From Bdellovibrionales bacterium Ga0074137 (lineage in GTDB: Bacteria; Bdellovibrionota; Bdellovibrionia; Bdellovibrionales; JAMPXM01), in assembly GCA_001464715.1 (NCBI GenBank), contig LNDT01000016.1, positions 62,001 to 126,000 on the forward strand: 64,000 nucleotides of DNA, given 5' to 3'. Shown here one piece after another: positions 27,129 to 35,770 of this stretch. Both the position numbers and the translations under genes were made by a program. The first letter of the stretch is position 1. The number at the start of each line of letters is the position of its first letter. Below the pieces are notes generated by a model that was not told where the DNA came from, searched no databases, and saw nothing but the letters and a program-made list of their open reading frames with translations.

Positions 27129-27261
27129 CGCGGCGTCTTCCCATTTCCCGCGACACGGACATCGTGCCCTCTGCCGCATCGGCTCGGGCCATCCAGGCCC
27201 TCGGATCGCGCTTACGCGACCTTTCCGATTCGGAGGTCGCGGGAAATGCGAAGACGCCGCG
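27129..27261. repeat. Structured 127-base repeat element, copy 2 (outer stem extended to 26 bp)
   Basis: The core 27132-27258 aligns with 476-602 without gaps. Arms 27129-27154 and 27236-27261 pair over 26 bases with one mismatch. Relative to copy 1, three stem positions changed together with their partners, and the inner blocks CTCTGCCGCATCGGCTCGGG and TTCGGAGGTCGCGG are identical. No T-run follows. It sits between the convergent ends of ychF and the gene at 27352. Confidence 0.85.
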
Positions 27262-27351
27262 ATCCTCAGTTGATCGTTTCCAGCGTTTCAATGTTTCCGG
27301 TCGAGGCGGTTGCTGACTGCTTTTCGACAAACGACGCTGAATACACTCGCG

Positions 27352-28485
27352 TCAGTTTGAATCACCGATGATCTCGTAAATGGTCAAAGACCCATATCCG
27401 AAATTAAATAAACTCGTTTGGTGGCGAATGATTTTTGGAAAATCTCGGTTCGGATGTAGATGTGCCATTTGCCTGGTCCAAGGCCAGAGGATCCCATCGC
27501 CGTCGACGATGATTCCACCACGTCGCGCCAATGCCTCAGTTACCTCCGCCGCCGATGAATGATCGTTAAAAATAAAATCAGTTCCGTAAGTGTTCATCGC
27601 GCCTTTGGCTAGAATTGCGTCCGGTGGCGACCGAACCAACATATCAGTCCACCACGGCCTAGGGGCCTCCCTATTGTCCGCCGGTATTGCGCTATCGATG
27701 TGTATATACTGACGAACCGTTGAGCCAGGGCCCGTATCAAATTCGATGAGTCCGTGACTTACAACGCGATGTTCAGTTTCAAACGTGCGGTTATACATGT
27801 CCCCTGGCGCTCGGAGCACATCCTGAGCGGGTTCGTTGAAGGCTAGCACTTTTTTTAGTCTGAAATTCGGCAGCTCAGATTTCAATCGCCCAATGATCGA
27901 CGGGGCGAGTGACCCAGCATCATCGACTTCCCCCCAAACAGTCCACGCATAGCTCCTATCTAAGGGCCTCTTTAACTCCAGGGGTTTTAACGGGTTAAGA
28001 GAAAATGGGTGCTGATCAATTGCAATGACCTGTATTGCGTTTTTGAAGACATGGTAGGGAGACGTGGAATCATAGCCAGATGCCATGTAGACGACGGTCC
28101 GTACCCCCGCACTTTTCGGAACATTTTCTAACAATGCCCGAACTTGCAACGCCTTCTCAATCCGGCGTTTGTCGTCCGATTCAAAAGATCTGACACGAGG
28201 TAAATCAGTCGTTTGGAATTCTAACTTCTCACTGACGATAGCCGCGTCAACTCCGCCAGCTGAAACTCGCGAGATCAGAGCGTCGACGATTCCTTCGCTA
28301 GAAAAGATTGCGCTACAACTATTTCGACCGGGGCTCGCCTCGACGTACGGGCCCGCGGCGCAAATAAATATCAGCGCCGTTGAAGTGCAGACCAATATAT
28401 TAGCTATGGTGAAATAGCGTTTCAGTCGTGAAATAAATCGACGCCGGACGAGCACGAACTGTGGCATGTGCAAAGTGACGGTCAT
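27352..28485 (-). CDS. Exported protein with CxxIF motif, unknown function
   Basis: A 377-residue protein with an N-terminal basic stretch and membrane segment (ILVCTSTALIFICAAGPYVEA), then CSAIF close to the predicted cleavage site. VRTVVYMASGYDSTS followed by VIAIDQHPF resembles a Rossmann-like strand-loop and acidic strand end, as in methyltransferases, but support is weak. It ends in IVDGDGILWPW and FNFGYGSLTIYEIIG. It belongs to a set of exported proteins in this region sharing the Cys-x-x-Leu/Ile-Phe start. The start could be Met7. Confidence 0.6.
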   Translation of the reverse strand: MTVTLHMPQFVLVRRRFISRLKRYFTIANILVCTSTALIFICAAGPYVEASPGRNSCSAIFSSEGIVDALISRVSAGGVDAAIVSEKLEFQTTDLPRVRSFESDDKRRIEKALQVRALLENVPKSAGVRTVVYMASGYDSTSPYHVFKNAIQVIAIDQHPFSLNPLKPLELKRPLDRSYAWTVWGEVDDAGSLAPSIIGRLKSELPNFRLKKVLAFNEPAQDVLRAPGDMYNRTFETEHRVVSHGLIEFDTGPGSTVRQYIHIDSAIPADNREAPRPWWTDMLVRSPPDAILAKGAMNTYGTDFIFNDHSSAAEVTEALARRGGIIVDGDGILWPWTRQMAHLHPNRDFPKIIRHQTSLFNFGYGSLTIYEIIGDSN

Positions 28486-28597
28486 TCGAGAGACCGGTGC
28501 ATTCTTTGTTCCAAACCCAACGATCCGTCACCGCGTCGCGGTCGCAATTGTCTCTGCAAATAATACCCCGACCCTACTTTTGCCAGCCGCGACGGCT

Positions 28598-28906
28598 CTA
28601 GGAGGGATCAGACACACGCTTGGGTTTTTTAAGTAAAACTCCAAGGATATATCCAGGAGTCAGCGGTAGGAAAAAATAGATAAATAAACCGGGAGCAGCG
28701 TAGAGCAGAGAGAAAGGCAATAGCTCAATATCCTTAGGTTCAGACCAGCTCCCAAATACCATTAGGTAGCCAACAACAACCGCAAGACCGGCTCCGAACA
28801 TCATCAGAATATCGGTGACCAAGGCTCTTTTCCCGAAGAAGCCCATGGATGCAGCTAAAATAAATGAGATGCTGGCTCCAAGTAGGAGTGACGTTGTGTC
28901 ATTCAT
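28598..28906 (-). CDS. Small membrane protein, unknown function
   Basis: 102 residues with three predicted membrane segments (LLLGASISFILAASMGFF, ILMMFGAGLAVVVGYLMVF, LLYAAPGLFIYFFLPL) and a basic C-terminal tail. No family recognised. AT-richer than neighbours. Confidence 0.5.
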   Translation of the reverse strand: MNDTTSLLLGASISFILAASMGFFGKRALVTDILMMFGAGLAVVVGYLMVFGSWSEPKDIELLPFSLLYAAPGLFIYFFLPLTPGYILGVLLKKPKRVSDPS

Positions 28907-29000
28907 TAATTCTCACCGTTAAGACAGTCTCTAAAGTCTTTCCAGAAAAGAAATGAAACGTGACCACGCTGCATTTTTGGCCTGGAACATCGTGTTCTAT

Positions 29001-29330
29001 TCAAGAATTTAAAGACGGCGAACTACGTTTCTTTTTCCACAATCCGGGAACGGCAACGTAAATTGATGCGACTAACATGAATATCCCTACAACAAATAAA
29101 CCAGCCCGACTCAACACCGATTGATAAACCGGATTGCCGAAATCATCTGTAAGCGGGATGAATGCAAAGAAAACCAAGGCAGCACCAGCAGTGAAAGGAA
29201 GTGCACACAAAATTCGAATGTACGGCCAAGCAGTTGATTTGCGCATTAATAAAGAATATGGCGCGAATGAAAAGCAGGTCAACAAACGAATAAAGCATGG
29301 CAGTGCCGCAGCCGCGATCGCCTCTGTCAA
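29001..29330 (-). CDS. Small membrane protein, unknown function, start uncertain
   Basis: 109 residues from a TTG at 29330, or 81 from ATG 29246. Two or three membrane segments are visible (ILCALPFTAGAALVFFAFI, GLFVVGIFMLVASIYVAVPG) with a basic tail. It may pair with the small membrane protein at 28598. No ribosome binding site is convincing at either start. Confidence 0.4.
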   Translation of the reverse strand: MTEAIAAAALPCFIRLLTCFSFAPYSLLMRKSTAWPYIRILCALPFTAGAALVFFAFIPLTDDFGNPVYQSVLSRAGLFVVGIFMLVASIYVAVPGLWKKKRSSPSLNS

Positions 29331-29406
29331 CCGACACAGAAAATGTTCGAATTTGTGGTCCCGGACGGCTTTTGGGGCTCAGATCACTCAATTAGATGCA
29401 GCTTAT

Positions 29407-30384
29407 TCACACCCGGCGAAAGGGCCGCATCTTTTCTTTTCCCAAAATGGTTTCGGCCGCCGCCAAATTGTGTGTTCGACAAAGGACTCGAAGATTGCGT
29501 GGATCGTTCGTTCCGCCAAGAGAAACGGGAACGATGTGATCGATCTGAAGCAAACTTCGGCTTTCGCACCGATGACCTGTTCTTGGGTCGATGAATTCAC
29601 ATTTGGCGCGAGCCTTGCGGAATAAGGCGTTTCTTAGCGCCGGCTCTATGGGCTTTCGTGGACGAGAGTCCTTCTGCGCCGCAGCTTCCGGCGCCGGAGT
29701 GATTGCGCTTTCGTCAGTGGGATCGACTTTAGGTTTCCGAGGTTTTACTTCGCGCCGAAGTGGGTCGTTCTTTTCGAGATAGGTGTTTGCGAGCATATCG
29801 ATGATTTCAGAAAGTGAGCTACCGAGCCTCGAGTGCGAAGCGACTTCACGAACGCGTTCAAGGGCAGCCAATTGCTGTTTCGTCAAAGTCACCTGAACGC
29901 GAACTTCATTTTCATTGATGGTGCGAATCGATTCGGACTTTACCGGTGCGGCCTCGGGATACGCGGTCGCTAGTAAAACCTCGGCCTCGCGCGAAGATTT
30001 ATTTTCAATCATTTCAAACGCTTTTGATTTTTCTAGAAGACCCATTCGTTCGCCGGTTCTTTTTTCTTCTGAACGAATCACACTTTGAACTTTTGCTAAG
30101 TTCGTCAAATTCACTTCGCCCGTTTTAATTTTCTTTTCGATCGATGGAACTTCGCGAAGGGCGCGAGCTGAATCAAGCCGCCTCATCGCGGCGGCTGCCG
30201 AATAGCCAAACTCTTTGGTGAGCCATTCGAAGGGTGTCGAAAATCCGGCTGAAGCGTAAAGTCTGCGATCATGCGCTTCGTTGATGAGATGAAGAATCTG
30301 AAGCGTGATCTTTCGTTCTTCCTGAATCGCAAGGCGAAGTTCAGAAATAATAGTTTGATCCGGTCGCGATTTGAAGTTTTGCAT
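29407..30384 (-). CDS. HNH endonuclease, large helical N-terminal type (copy 2)
   Basis: A 325-residue paralogue-like relative of the gene at 18936. The helical N-terminal domain (LINEAHDRRLYASAGFSTPFEW, then EFGYSAAAAMRRLDSARAL, SREAEVLL) is followed by a Pro/Lys/Ala linker and an HNH domain at about 262-310 (CEFIDPRTGHRC, LLQIDHIVPVSLGG, NLRVLCRTHN). ATG 30384 follows AGGAGAG; the upstream GTG at 30417 is less likely. A 12-base palindrome TCCGGCGCCGGA lies inside the linker (29687-29698). DNA cleavage is expected; biological role unknown. Confidence 0.82.
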   Translation of the reverse strand: MQNFKSRPDQTIISELRLAIQEERKITLQILHLINEAHDRRLYASAGFSTPFEWLTKEFGYSAAAAMRRLDSARALREVPSIEKKIKTGEVNLTNLAKVQSVIRSEEKRTGERMGLLEKSKAFEMIENKSSREAEVLLATAYPEAAPVKSESIRTINENEVRVQVTLTKQQLAALERVREVASHSRLGSSLSEIIDMLANTYLEKNDPLRREVKPRKPKVDPTDESAITPAPEAAAQKDSRPRKPIEPALRNALFRKARAKCEFIDPRTGHRCESRSLLQIDHIVPVSLGGTNDPRNLRVLCRTHNLAAAETILGKEKMRPFRRV

Positions 30385-31036
30385 GGCTTCTCTCCTGTTC
30401 CGAAAGTTCGGGTTCACAAAGATGCTTTAACACTGGTTTTCGATCTAATTTTTTCGCACGAGATGGCTCACTGCGAAGCGCACGCAGGTATCGGCGCGGT
30501 CTCGATCGTCGAACACTGAAGCGTGCCACCGGCCGCTTTATGGCTTCAATAAAGATATAAAGAGAGCCTCAGTGTTTGATCTCAAGACTTCGATCGATTC
30601 CACCGGAAACCTATGTCAATCGAAGTTTCAATTTGCCAAAGTGAATCATGAAATAGCTCGAACGGACTCTAGGTCGTCCGGTCTTCTGCCGACCGCACGT
30701 CGCAATTCATGCTGATCGTTTCCGGCGCCGGAAACGAAAAGCTCGGCCATATAGTGGCTGAGCTTTTCGACTGATTCCGCGCTCTCAAAAAAATTTATAT
30801 CGAAGCGGAAAGGAGAGAGTTACCTGCTGGAGCTCGGCACTTTCGGACATCTATGAACCTAGAAAAAGTCTAAAGGATAACAAAAAGCGCGGAGCAAAGC
30901 CCACTCGCCGCCGACGCTGATGCACGACTGCTTTGCGTTCCGGTGAGCCGACTGAGACCGTAAGTTGGCCGAATGATAGCCAAAATGATTTGGCGCGCTA
31001 AGCGCTTCAATGCGCCCTACGGAGGCACCGCGATCC
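30385..31036. other. Long intergenic region with hairpins
   Basis: No gene is seen in these 652 bases. It contains the paired palindromes at 30716-30769 (listed separately) and, near its right end, the imperfect inverted repeat GGCGC...GCGCC (about 30992-31015). The HNH promoter should lie at its left edge. Confidence 0.5.
30716..30769. repeat. Double hairpin with TTCCGGCGCCGGAA core
   Basis: A perfect 22-base palindrome lies at 30716-30737 (core TTTCCGGCGCCGGAAA). Overlapping it by three bases is a 15-bp stem of CGAAAAGCTCGGCCA (30735-30749) with TGGCTGAGCTTTTCG (30755-30769), with one G-T pair. The core recurs at 43920 and, varied, at 46111. Confidence 0.7.
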
Positions 31037-32389
31037 TTAGTTGAGTGCGTCTTGAGCGGCCAACGGTCTCAGAGCTTCGATCAATGCTGTGGCGTCGTAC
31101 TTTTCAGGGTTCCAATACATGTCGTAAAGTACTTGATGATACGGATACGTCTTGTCGTGCCTAAGCGAAGTGAGTGCGTCGCCCATCACCGCTTGGAGAA
31201 AACTCGTTCTCTCAAGCCTTGGGATTTGCAATTGCGTCGTGATCCACCCCGGCGGGGCGATGGTCACAATTTTCAGGAGCAACTTTATCGATTCTGTTTC
31301 GTACCGCTTTTTCAAATTACTGTTGAGCGGTGCTACGATCGGTGAATACGACTCCGCCTTCAACAAAGCCATCTGCTGAGTCTCGTACTGCACCTGAAGC
31401 GAAAGAATACGGTTTTCTACAGATTCTCGCGAGATGTCTTTCGCACCAAAGAATTTCGCCAAAATTTGCCCTTGGGTCTCTGCCACAGTTTCGAACTGAA
31501 GGTACTCCGGCGCGGGCGGCGTTCGGAGTCCCGTATCCATCGATGAACTGTGCGAGTTATTGAAAGCCCTCATTCCGTTATTGGCATGGCGCAAAAGCAA
31601 GTAGCGAATTTTTTGGGCTTTAAAACTATCAAGACCGTCATCTTTTTCGAAAAGCTCAATCGCTTTCAAATAGTGATCGACCGCAGAAAACACCATCGAC
31701 CCGCGGCCGCGCGATTTATCAAAGCCGTTGAGTTGTTGAGTGACCTTCCTACCGGCAATTCGCGCTTCGAAGCCATAGCTGTAAGCATGCAACATTCCTA
31801 GACTCAGGTAGGTCGCTGCCAAATCTTGGTCACTGCTTCCGCGCTGATCTTGAAGCGCTACAAGCTCTTTCAATAGCTGATTCGTTTTCTGAAAACGCGA
31901 AAGCCAATACTCTATATTGGCGTCGCTACCTTCGTTTCTGCTGGCCGAATCATTTCCGATTTTAAGACCAAGCATCAAGCGCAATTGCGACGTCTGTTTA
32001 GCGGGCAATGGCTCAAGCAAATAGTCATAAGATGGCTGATAGAGATTATTAAGTTGGTTTACTGCTTCGGGCGGCATCAAGTCTGCGATTTCTCTTTGAA
32101 GAGTTTCAATCTCAAGTGTCTTCGCCGGAGAAAGAGCCTTCGCAAGCGGTTTCCGTATTAATTTTGGTAGCGACCCAAAGGCGCGCTGAGCGAGCGAATA
32201 GTCTCCGGCACGAGCCGTTTCGACCGTGCGAAGTTTTGCTGGCTCCGAAACGTTCGTAAGAGCCACAGAGTGTACGTGCGACTCTACCCGACGTCCGAAG
32301 AGATCAGCGCACTGCCTTTCTCCCGCGGCATATCCATGACTTGTCAGCGCTATGATCAAACCACAGATTAAACCGCTCAGCGTTTTCAT
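31037..32389 (-). CDS. Exported helical protein with CxxLF motif, unknown function
   Basis: A 450-residue protein with a signal peptide (LICGLIIALTSHGYAAG) followed directly by CADLF. The mature protein is predicted mostly helical (PPEAVNQLNNLYQPSYDYLL, VFSAVDHYLKAIELFEKDD), with a TPR-like flavour in the middle, but no clear repeat register. No enzyme motif found. The motif after the signal peptide matches those at 27352, 32524, 35284 and 42776. Confidence 0.65.
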   Translation of the reverse strand: MKTLSGLICGLIIALTSHGYAAGERQCADLFGRRVESHVHSVALTNVSEPAKLRTVETARAGDYSLAQRAFGSLPKLIRKPLAKALSPAKTLEIETLQREIADLMPPEAVNQLNNLYQPSYDYLLEPLPAKQTSQLRLMLGLKIGNDSASRNEGSDANIEYWLSRFQKTNQLLKELVALQDQRGSSDQDLAATYLSLGMLHAYSYGFEARIAGRKVTQQLNGFDKSRGRGSMVFSAVDHYLKAIELFEKDDGLDSFKAQKIRYLLLRHANNGMRAFNNSHSSSMDTGLRTPPAPEYLQFETVAETQGQILAKFFGAKDISRESVENRILSLQVQYETQQMALLKAESYSPIVAPLNSNLKKRYETESIKLLLKIVTIAPPGWITTQLQIPRLERTSFLQAVMGDALTSLRHDKTYPYHQVLYDMYWNPEKYDATALIEALRPLAAQDALN

Positions 32390-32523
32390 CCCGACTCCAT
32401 TTCAACAAAGCCGTGACCATAGTTCAAAGTCCGTTTGATTTCGCCTGTAATGATCCTGACGGTCGTGAACAAAAAACAATTATGTCCGACCGAGCCTAGT
32501 TGCCTATGGTCCTAGTATTGCGG

Positions 32524-33546
32524 CTAATTTTGGACTTGAACTAAAACATCAAGATTAGCGGAGAAAGCGTGTTGCAACTGAACGAGGGCCTTCACGTCCA
32601 CTTCGGGATGAATCGTAACGGGCTTTCCTTCGACGTGCGTAAAAAGCGCCGTGAAGACGATGCGGCCAATGGCAGCCGAGCCACGATAGTACGGCATCGC
32701 ATTGAAAAACCCATACATCGCATGACCGAGGTGTTCCCGAGCCACATTTTTATTTTTAGTGGCAAGAGCCAAACTGATTCGTCGGTAAACGTCGTTCATT
32801 AATAAATCTATTTCAGGTTTGGGCGAATTCAGTGTGCTGACAAAGTATGGACTGTCCTCGCGACCTGGTGAGGCGCGCTCGATTTTCGTGCTCGAGGCTT
32901 TCAACACACTCCCTGTCGATGCAAGGTAGTGGCGATCTGTAATCAAAACGTCATAATCGAAAGTACTGAAGTGTTTTTGGCCCTCTCTTAGCTGCTGCAT
33001 AACCTGATCCGCCAGCTGAGATCTGCTTTTGTGGGACGCAATGTTTTTCCACCATGGGTTGGGGAAGGCTTCAAAGTCTGACGGCAGTGCTCTTGCCTTT
33101 TTCAAAGCGAGATTTATGGAACTTACGCCGAGCATGTCTTCGCCGACATCAAAACGGCTTCTCGCGATTCGTGGACTCCCAAAATCTTGTTCTGGGTTTT
33201 CAATGCCTTCGTAGCGGCGAGCAAAATCCTGACGAGCTTTAATTCCAACTTGAAAGAGTTCTGATGGTTTTTTGCCATCTCTAATTTTCACGAGCACTTC
33301 GTTCGCTGTTTTTGCGGACCATTCAGAATAGCGCGCGTCGCCGGGTCGTTTGGCATGAATCAATCCGAACGCAGAAGATTCGAATTGCCCGCTGTTAATC
33401 GCGTTTTCACGGAAGAGATCGAGGCAAGCACTGGACGTCGCTTTAGCAGGAGTGCAAATAAAGCACAGCACTGTACCCAACTTTAATAACCACAAGCGAC
33501 GAGCTACAATGTGAGTCATCCAAAAAAGCTTTTTCAAAGAGAGCAC
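32524..33546 (-). CDS. Exported protein with CxxLF motif and weakly Fic-like C-terminus
   Basis: A 340-residue protein with an N-terminal signal (LWLLKLGTVLCFICTPAKA) then ACLDLF. Residues about 275-296 read HAMYGFFNAMPYYRGSAAIG followed by RIVF. This can be laid against the Fic motif HPFxxGNGRxxR (Pro, Gly and the last Gly-Arg conserved; catalytic His replaced by Met, Asn by Ser), so it would be inactive as a classic Fic enzyme. The resemblance may be chance. The function is otherwise unknown. Confidence 0.6.
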   Translation of the reverse strand: MLSLKKLFWMTHIVARRLWLLKLGTVLCFICTPAKATSSACLDLFRENAINSGQFESSAFGLIHAKRPGDARYSEWSAKTANEVLVKIRDGKKPSELFQVGIKARQDFARRYEGIENPEQDFGSPRIARSRFDVGEDMLGVSSINLALKKARALPSDFEAFPNPWWKNIASHKSRSQLADQVMQQLREGQKHFSTFDYDVLITDRHYLASTGSVLKASSTKIERASPGREDSPYFVSTLNSPKPEIDLLMNDVYRRISLALATKNKNVAREHLGHAMYGFFNAMPYYRGSAAIGRIVFTALFTHVEGKPVTIHPEVDVKALVQLQHAFSANLDVLVQVQN

Positions 33547-33578
33547 CCTCCCTGCTGCAACAAAACACTGAAGGGCTT

Positions 33579-34208
33579 CTATCGAACTTTTAGCTCGTAG
33601 AGTTCAACGCAGCCATTTTCGTTACAGTACGAGGACCAACCAGCAATGGTCTGAGGCCGTAGAGGTGCGAGTGCTTTGTCGAACTCTACAGATATGGTTG
33701 CAACTTGCTTCAATTGTTTTTGACCCGCGACTGCAACGTACTCTTCTTTGTAGTGATTTTTAGCATCGACGGTAACCTTGTAGCGAAGCGTTCGTGCGGG
33801 AAGAAGAACCTCTCCTTCGTAAGCGTCTAACTCGGCAATACTATCCACTTTGCGACGGTTCAGATTTCCAACATATCGCTTACATTCGTCATTAAACGAC
33901 TCGCAGCCCTTGAGACGGTTCACGACCATGTTCTCGATGCTCGCGCCCTTCGCTTTATAAACTTCAATGTGCTTGGTGGACGTCATGACTTCGGTCTGCA
34001 CATCCCAGCCTTCGATGTTGGCCTTTCGCGTGAATTGGTGGAGTGCCGATCCTGCGCGAATCGCTTCGTCACTTCCGGGAACGCCCATTTCATACAAGAA
34101 AACATGCGGCACCGGTTTCGGTTCTGCGTGCGCCATCGGAACTCCAGCAAAAACCGCCATGGCGGTCACGAATAAAGCACTCTTTAAGGACACCGCGATA
34201 GACGACAT
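33579..34208 (-). CDS. Exported protein of unknown function
   Basis: A 209-residue protein from ATG 34208 (GGAG six bases upstream) with a clean signal peptide (SALFVTAMAVFAGVPMAHAEP). The mature part has Cys pairs (CESFNDEC and YCNENGC) likely to form disulfides and is strand-rich. No family recognised. Divergent from the methyltransferase at 34366. Confidence 0.62.
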   Translation of the reverse strand: MSSIAVSLKSALFVTAMAVFAGVPMAHAEPKPVPHVFLYEMGVPGSDEAIRAGSALHQFTRKANIEGWDVQTEVMTSTKHIEVYKAKGASIENMVVNRLKGCESFNDECKRYVGNLNRRKVDSIAELDAYEGEVLLPARTLRYKVTVDAKNHYKEEYVAVAGQKQLKQVATISVEFDKALAPLRPQTIAGWSSYCNENGCVELYELKVR

Positions 34209-34365
34209 GGGTTCTCCTAAACTGTTTGAGAAGACGGCATAGAAAAGACCAGCCGTCTGGTGCACCCATTGTGCCATTGGGCGCCTCCGTAGAAAGTTTG
34301 TAGGTTACCTTAGGAATAGGAAACCTTGTGTAGGGGAGACCTAATTTGTTCGCGGCGGGCGCAAT

Positions 34366-35211
34366 TTGTCATGGAAATTTAAGATTGACGCCCTTTTTCC
34401 TACGCAGTCCACTCTCAAAATGAAAAGCAAATTTTTAGGCTTCGAGTATTTTAATTACATGAAATCGAACTATCCTGATTTGTCTTCGAAAAGTGATAGC
34501 CCCCTACATTACATACTGATGTTATCGAAGTGGTTCGCGACGATGAAACTTGATTCCGATCCTGAACGATTTTGTTCAATTAAAAAACGCGGCTTTTCTT
34601 CGAATTTCAATGTGACCCGAATGACTCGAAATGCCGGGTTAGAATGGCAAAGCGCTTCTCAAACCTATAAGGGGTTATTAAACTTTAAAACTCCCTTCGA
34701 TCTTCAGCTCTACTCGAGTTTGATCTGGGAACTTCGGCCGGCGACAATCATCGAATTTGGATCCATGCAGGGCGGAAGTGCACTTTGGTTTTCGGACCAA
34801 TTAAAGTCCGCAGGCATTGACGGTTTTGTGCATAGCTTTGATTTAGTTAGCAGCGCTGTTCATGAAACCGCAAAGAACGACAATCGGATCTCATTTCATA
34901 ATATCGATCTAAACAATGTCGATGAAATTAACGAAGAGTTTCTTCTCACGTTGCCTCGCCCGTGGCTTGTTATTGATGATGCTCATGTTAATTTGAAAAA
35001 CTTAATACCAAAAATTTCCAAGCTTCTAAAGACCGGGGACTACTACGTTTTAGAGGACATCTTTCTTCACTCGTTTTATACACACATTGATAATATTCAT
35101 GAATTGACGGCTGTCATTGATAAGTCCGGCTTGGTCGTTGACACAAAATACACGGACGCATTTGGGTACAACGTAACCCTAGCTCCCAACGGATGGCTTA
35201 AGAAAATCTAA
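34366..35211 (+). CDS. CmcI-like SAM-dependent methyltransferase
   Basis: A 281-residue protein. The motif TIIEFGSMQGGSALWFSDQL is the SAM-binding loop of the CmcI/cephalosporin-hydroxylase-rhamnosyl-O-methyltransferase family; VHSFDL, WLVIDDAHVN and GDYYVLEDIF follow in order. The family O-methylates sugars or antibiotic precursors. The gene is clearly AT-richer than its neighbours, suggesting transfer. The start is uncertain: TTG 34366 or ATG 34420, neither with a good ribosome binding site. Confidence 0.78.
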   Translation: MSWKFKIDALFPTQSTLKMKSKFLGFEYFNYMKSNYPDLSSKSDSPLHYILMLSKWFATMKLDSDPERFCSIKKRGFSSNFNVTRMTRNAGLEWQSASQTYKGLLNFKTPFDLQLYSSLIWELRPATIIEFGSMQGGSALWFSDQLKSAGIDGFVHSFDLVSSAVHETAKNDNRISFHNIDLNNVDEINEEFLLTLPRPWLVIDDAHVNLKNLIPKISKLLKTGDYYVLEDIFLHSFYTHIDNIHELTAVIDKSGLVVDTKYTDAFGYNVTLAPNGWLKKI

Positions 35212-35283
35212 GCTTCGATTTGCAAACCTTTAGCTCTTCAACTATCGAACGTGAAGTGAGTCGGCTTCATTAAATAGGCAATC

Positions 35284-35589
35284 TCAGGAGATGCCCTGAC
35301 GGACCGCGCTTATCGAAAGAGCGGAGCTGTTTCCCGTCAGCTCCAAGTATTCGTCCAACCGTGTTTTCTGAAGGACGTCCTTCATTCTGGATATCGCAAT
35401 TCGCGAGCGCGTACTCACCAGGTTCGGCTCAATATTCGTGGCCAATGAAAAGAGCGGCTGATTTTCGCCAAAGCTTTTCGTATCGGCTTGAAACAGCGAT
35501 TTGCACGTCGCCGAGGCAAAGCTTTCACGCTGAAATCCAAGAACTGCAAGAAGGCAGATTCCAGAAACGATTGGCAATAGTTTGGCCAT
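35284..35589 (-). CDS. Short exported protein with CxxLF motif, possibly truncated
   Basis: A 101-residue protein from ATG 35589 with a signal peptide (LLPIVSGICLLAVLGFQRESFAS) and ATCKSLF. It ends after about 70 mature residues, much shorter than the other CxxLF proteins here (334-450 residues), so it may be a truncated relative. No downstream coding continuation is apparent. Confidence 0.45.
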   Translation of the reverse strand: MAKLLPIVSGICLLAVLGFQRESFASATCKSLFQADTKSFGENQPLFSLATNIEPNLVSTRSRIAISRMKDVLQKTRLDEYLELTGNSSALSISAVRQGIS

Positions 35590-35626
35590 GATGGTGTTCA
35601 GAGGGAGCAATATACTAGCCACCCCC

Positions 35627-35690
35627 CTCGAGCACCTCCGGTGCGACTCCCCTCGAGCACCTCCGGTGCGACTCCCCTCGAGCACCTCCG
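35627..35690. repeat. Tandem 25-base hairpin repeat, 2.6 copies
   Basis: The unit starts CTCGAGCACCTCCGGTGCGA and is 25 bases long. It occurs at 35627-35651 and 35652-35676 without mismatch, then partly at 35677-35690. Each full unit contains the hairpin GCACC-TCC-GGTGC. It lies between the divergent starts at 35589 and 35771. Confidence 0.85.
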
Positions 35691-35770
35691 ACACCGAGGA
35701 ACGTTTACCTTTACAGGGCCTTCGCAAAAACCTTACTCAGAGGTTTTGCGGCGCTCTGTTATCTTGCGGC

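Noticed and set aside
27257-31044. A 17-base near-match (CCGCGATCCTYAGTTGA) beside repeat copy 2 and at the end of the 31037 gene.
   Set aside because: One mismatch in 17 bases is expected by chance several times in a 64-kb window, and the flanks do not match.
35582-35770. Upstream extension of the HAD-like protein through the tandem repeat.
   Set aside because: The extension is low complexity, overlaps the divergent gene start and hides the signal segment; ATG 35771 is more sensible.
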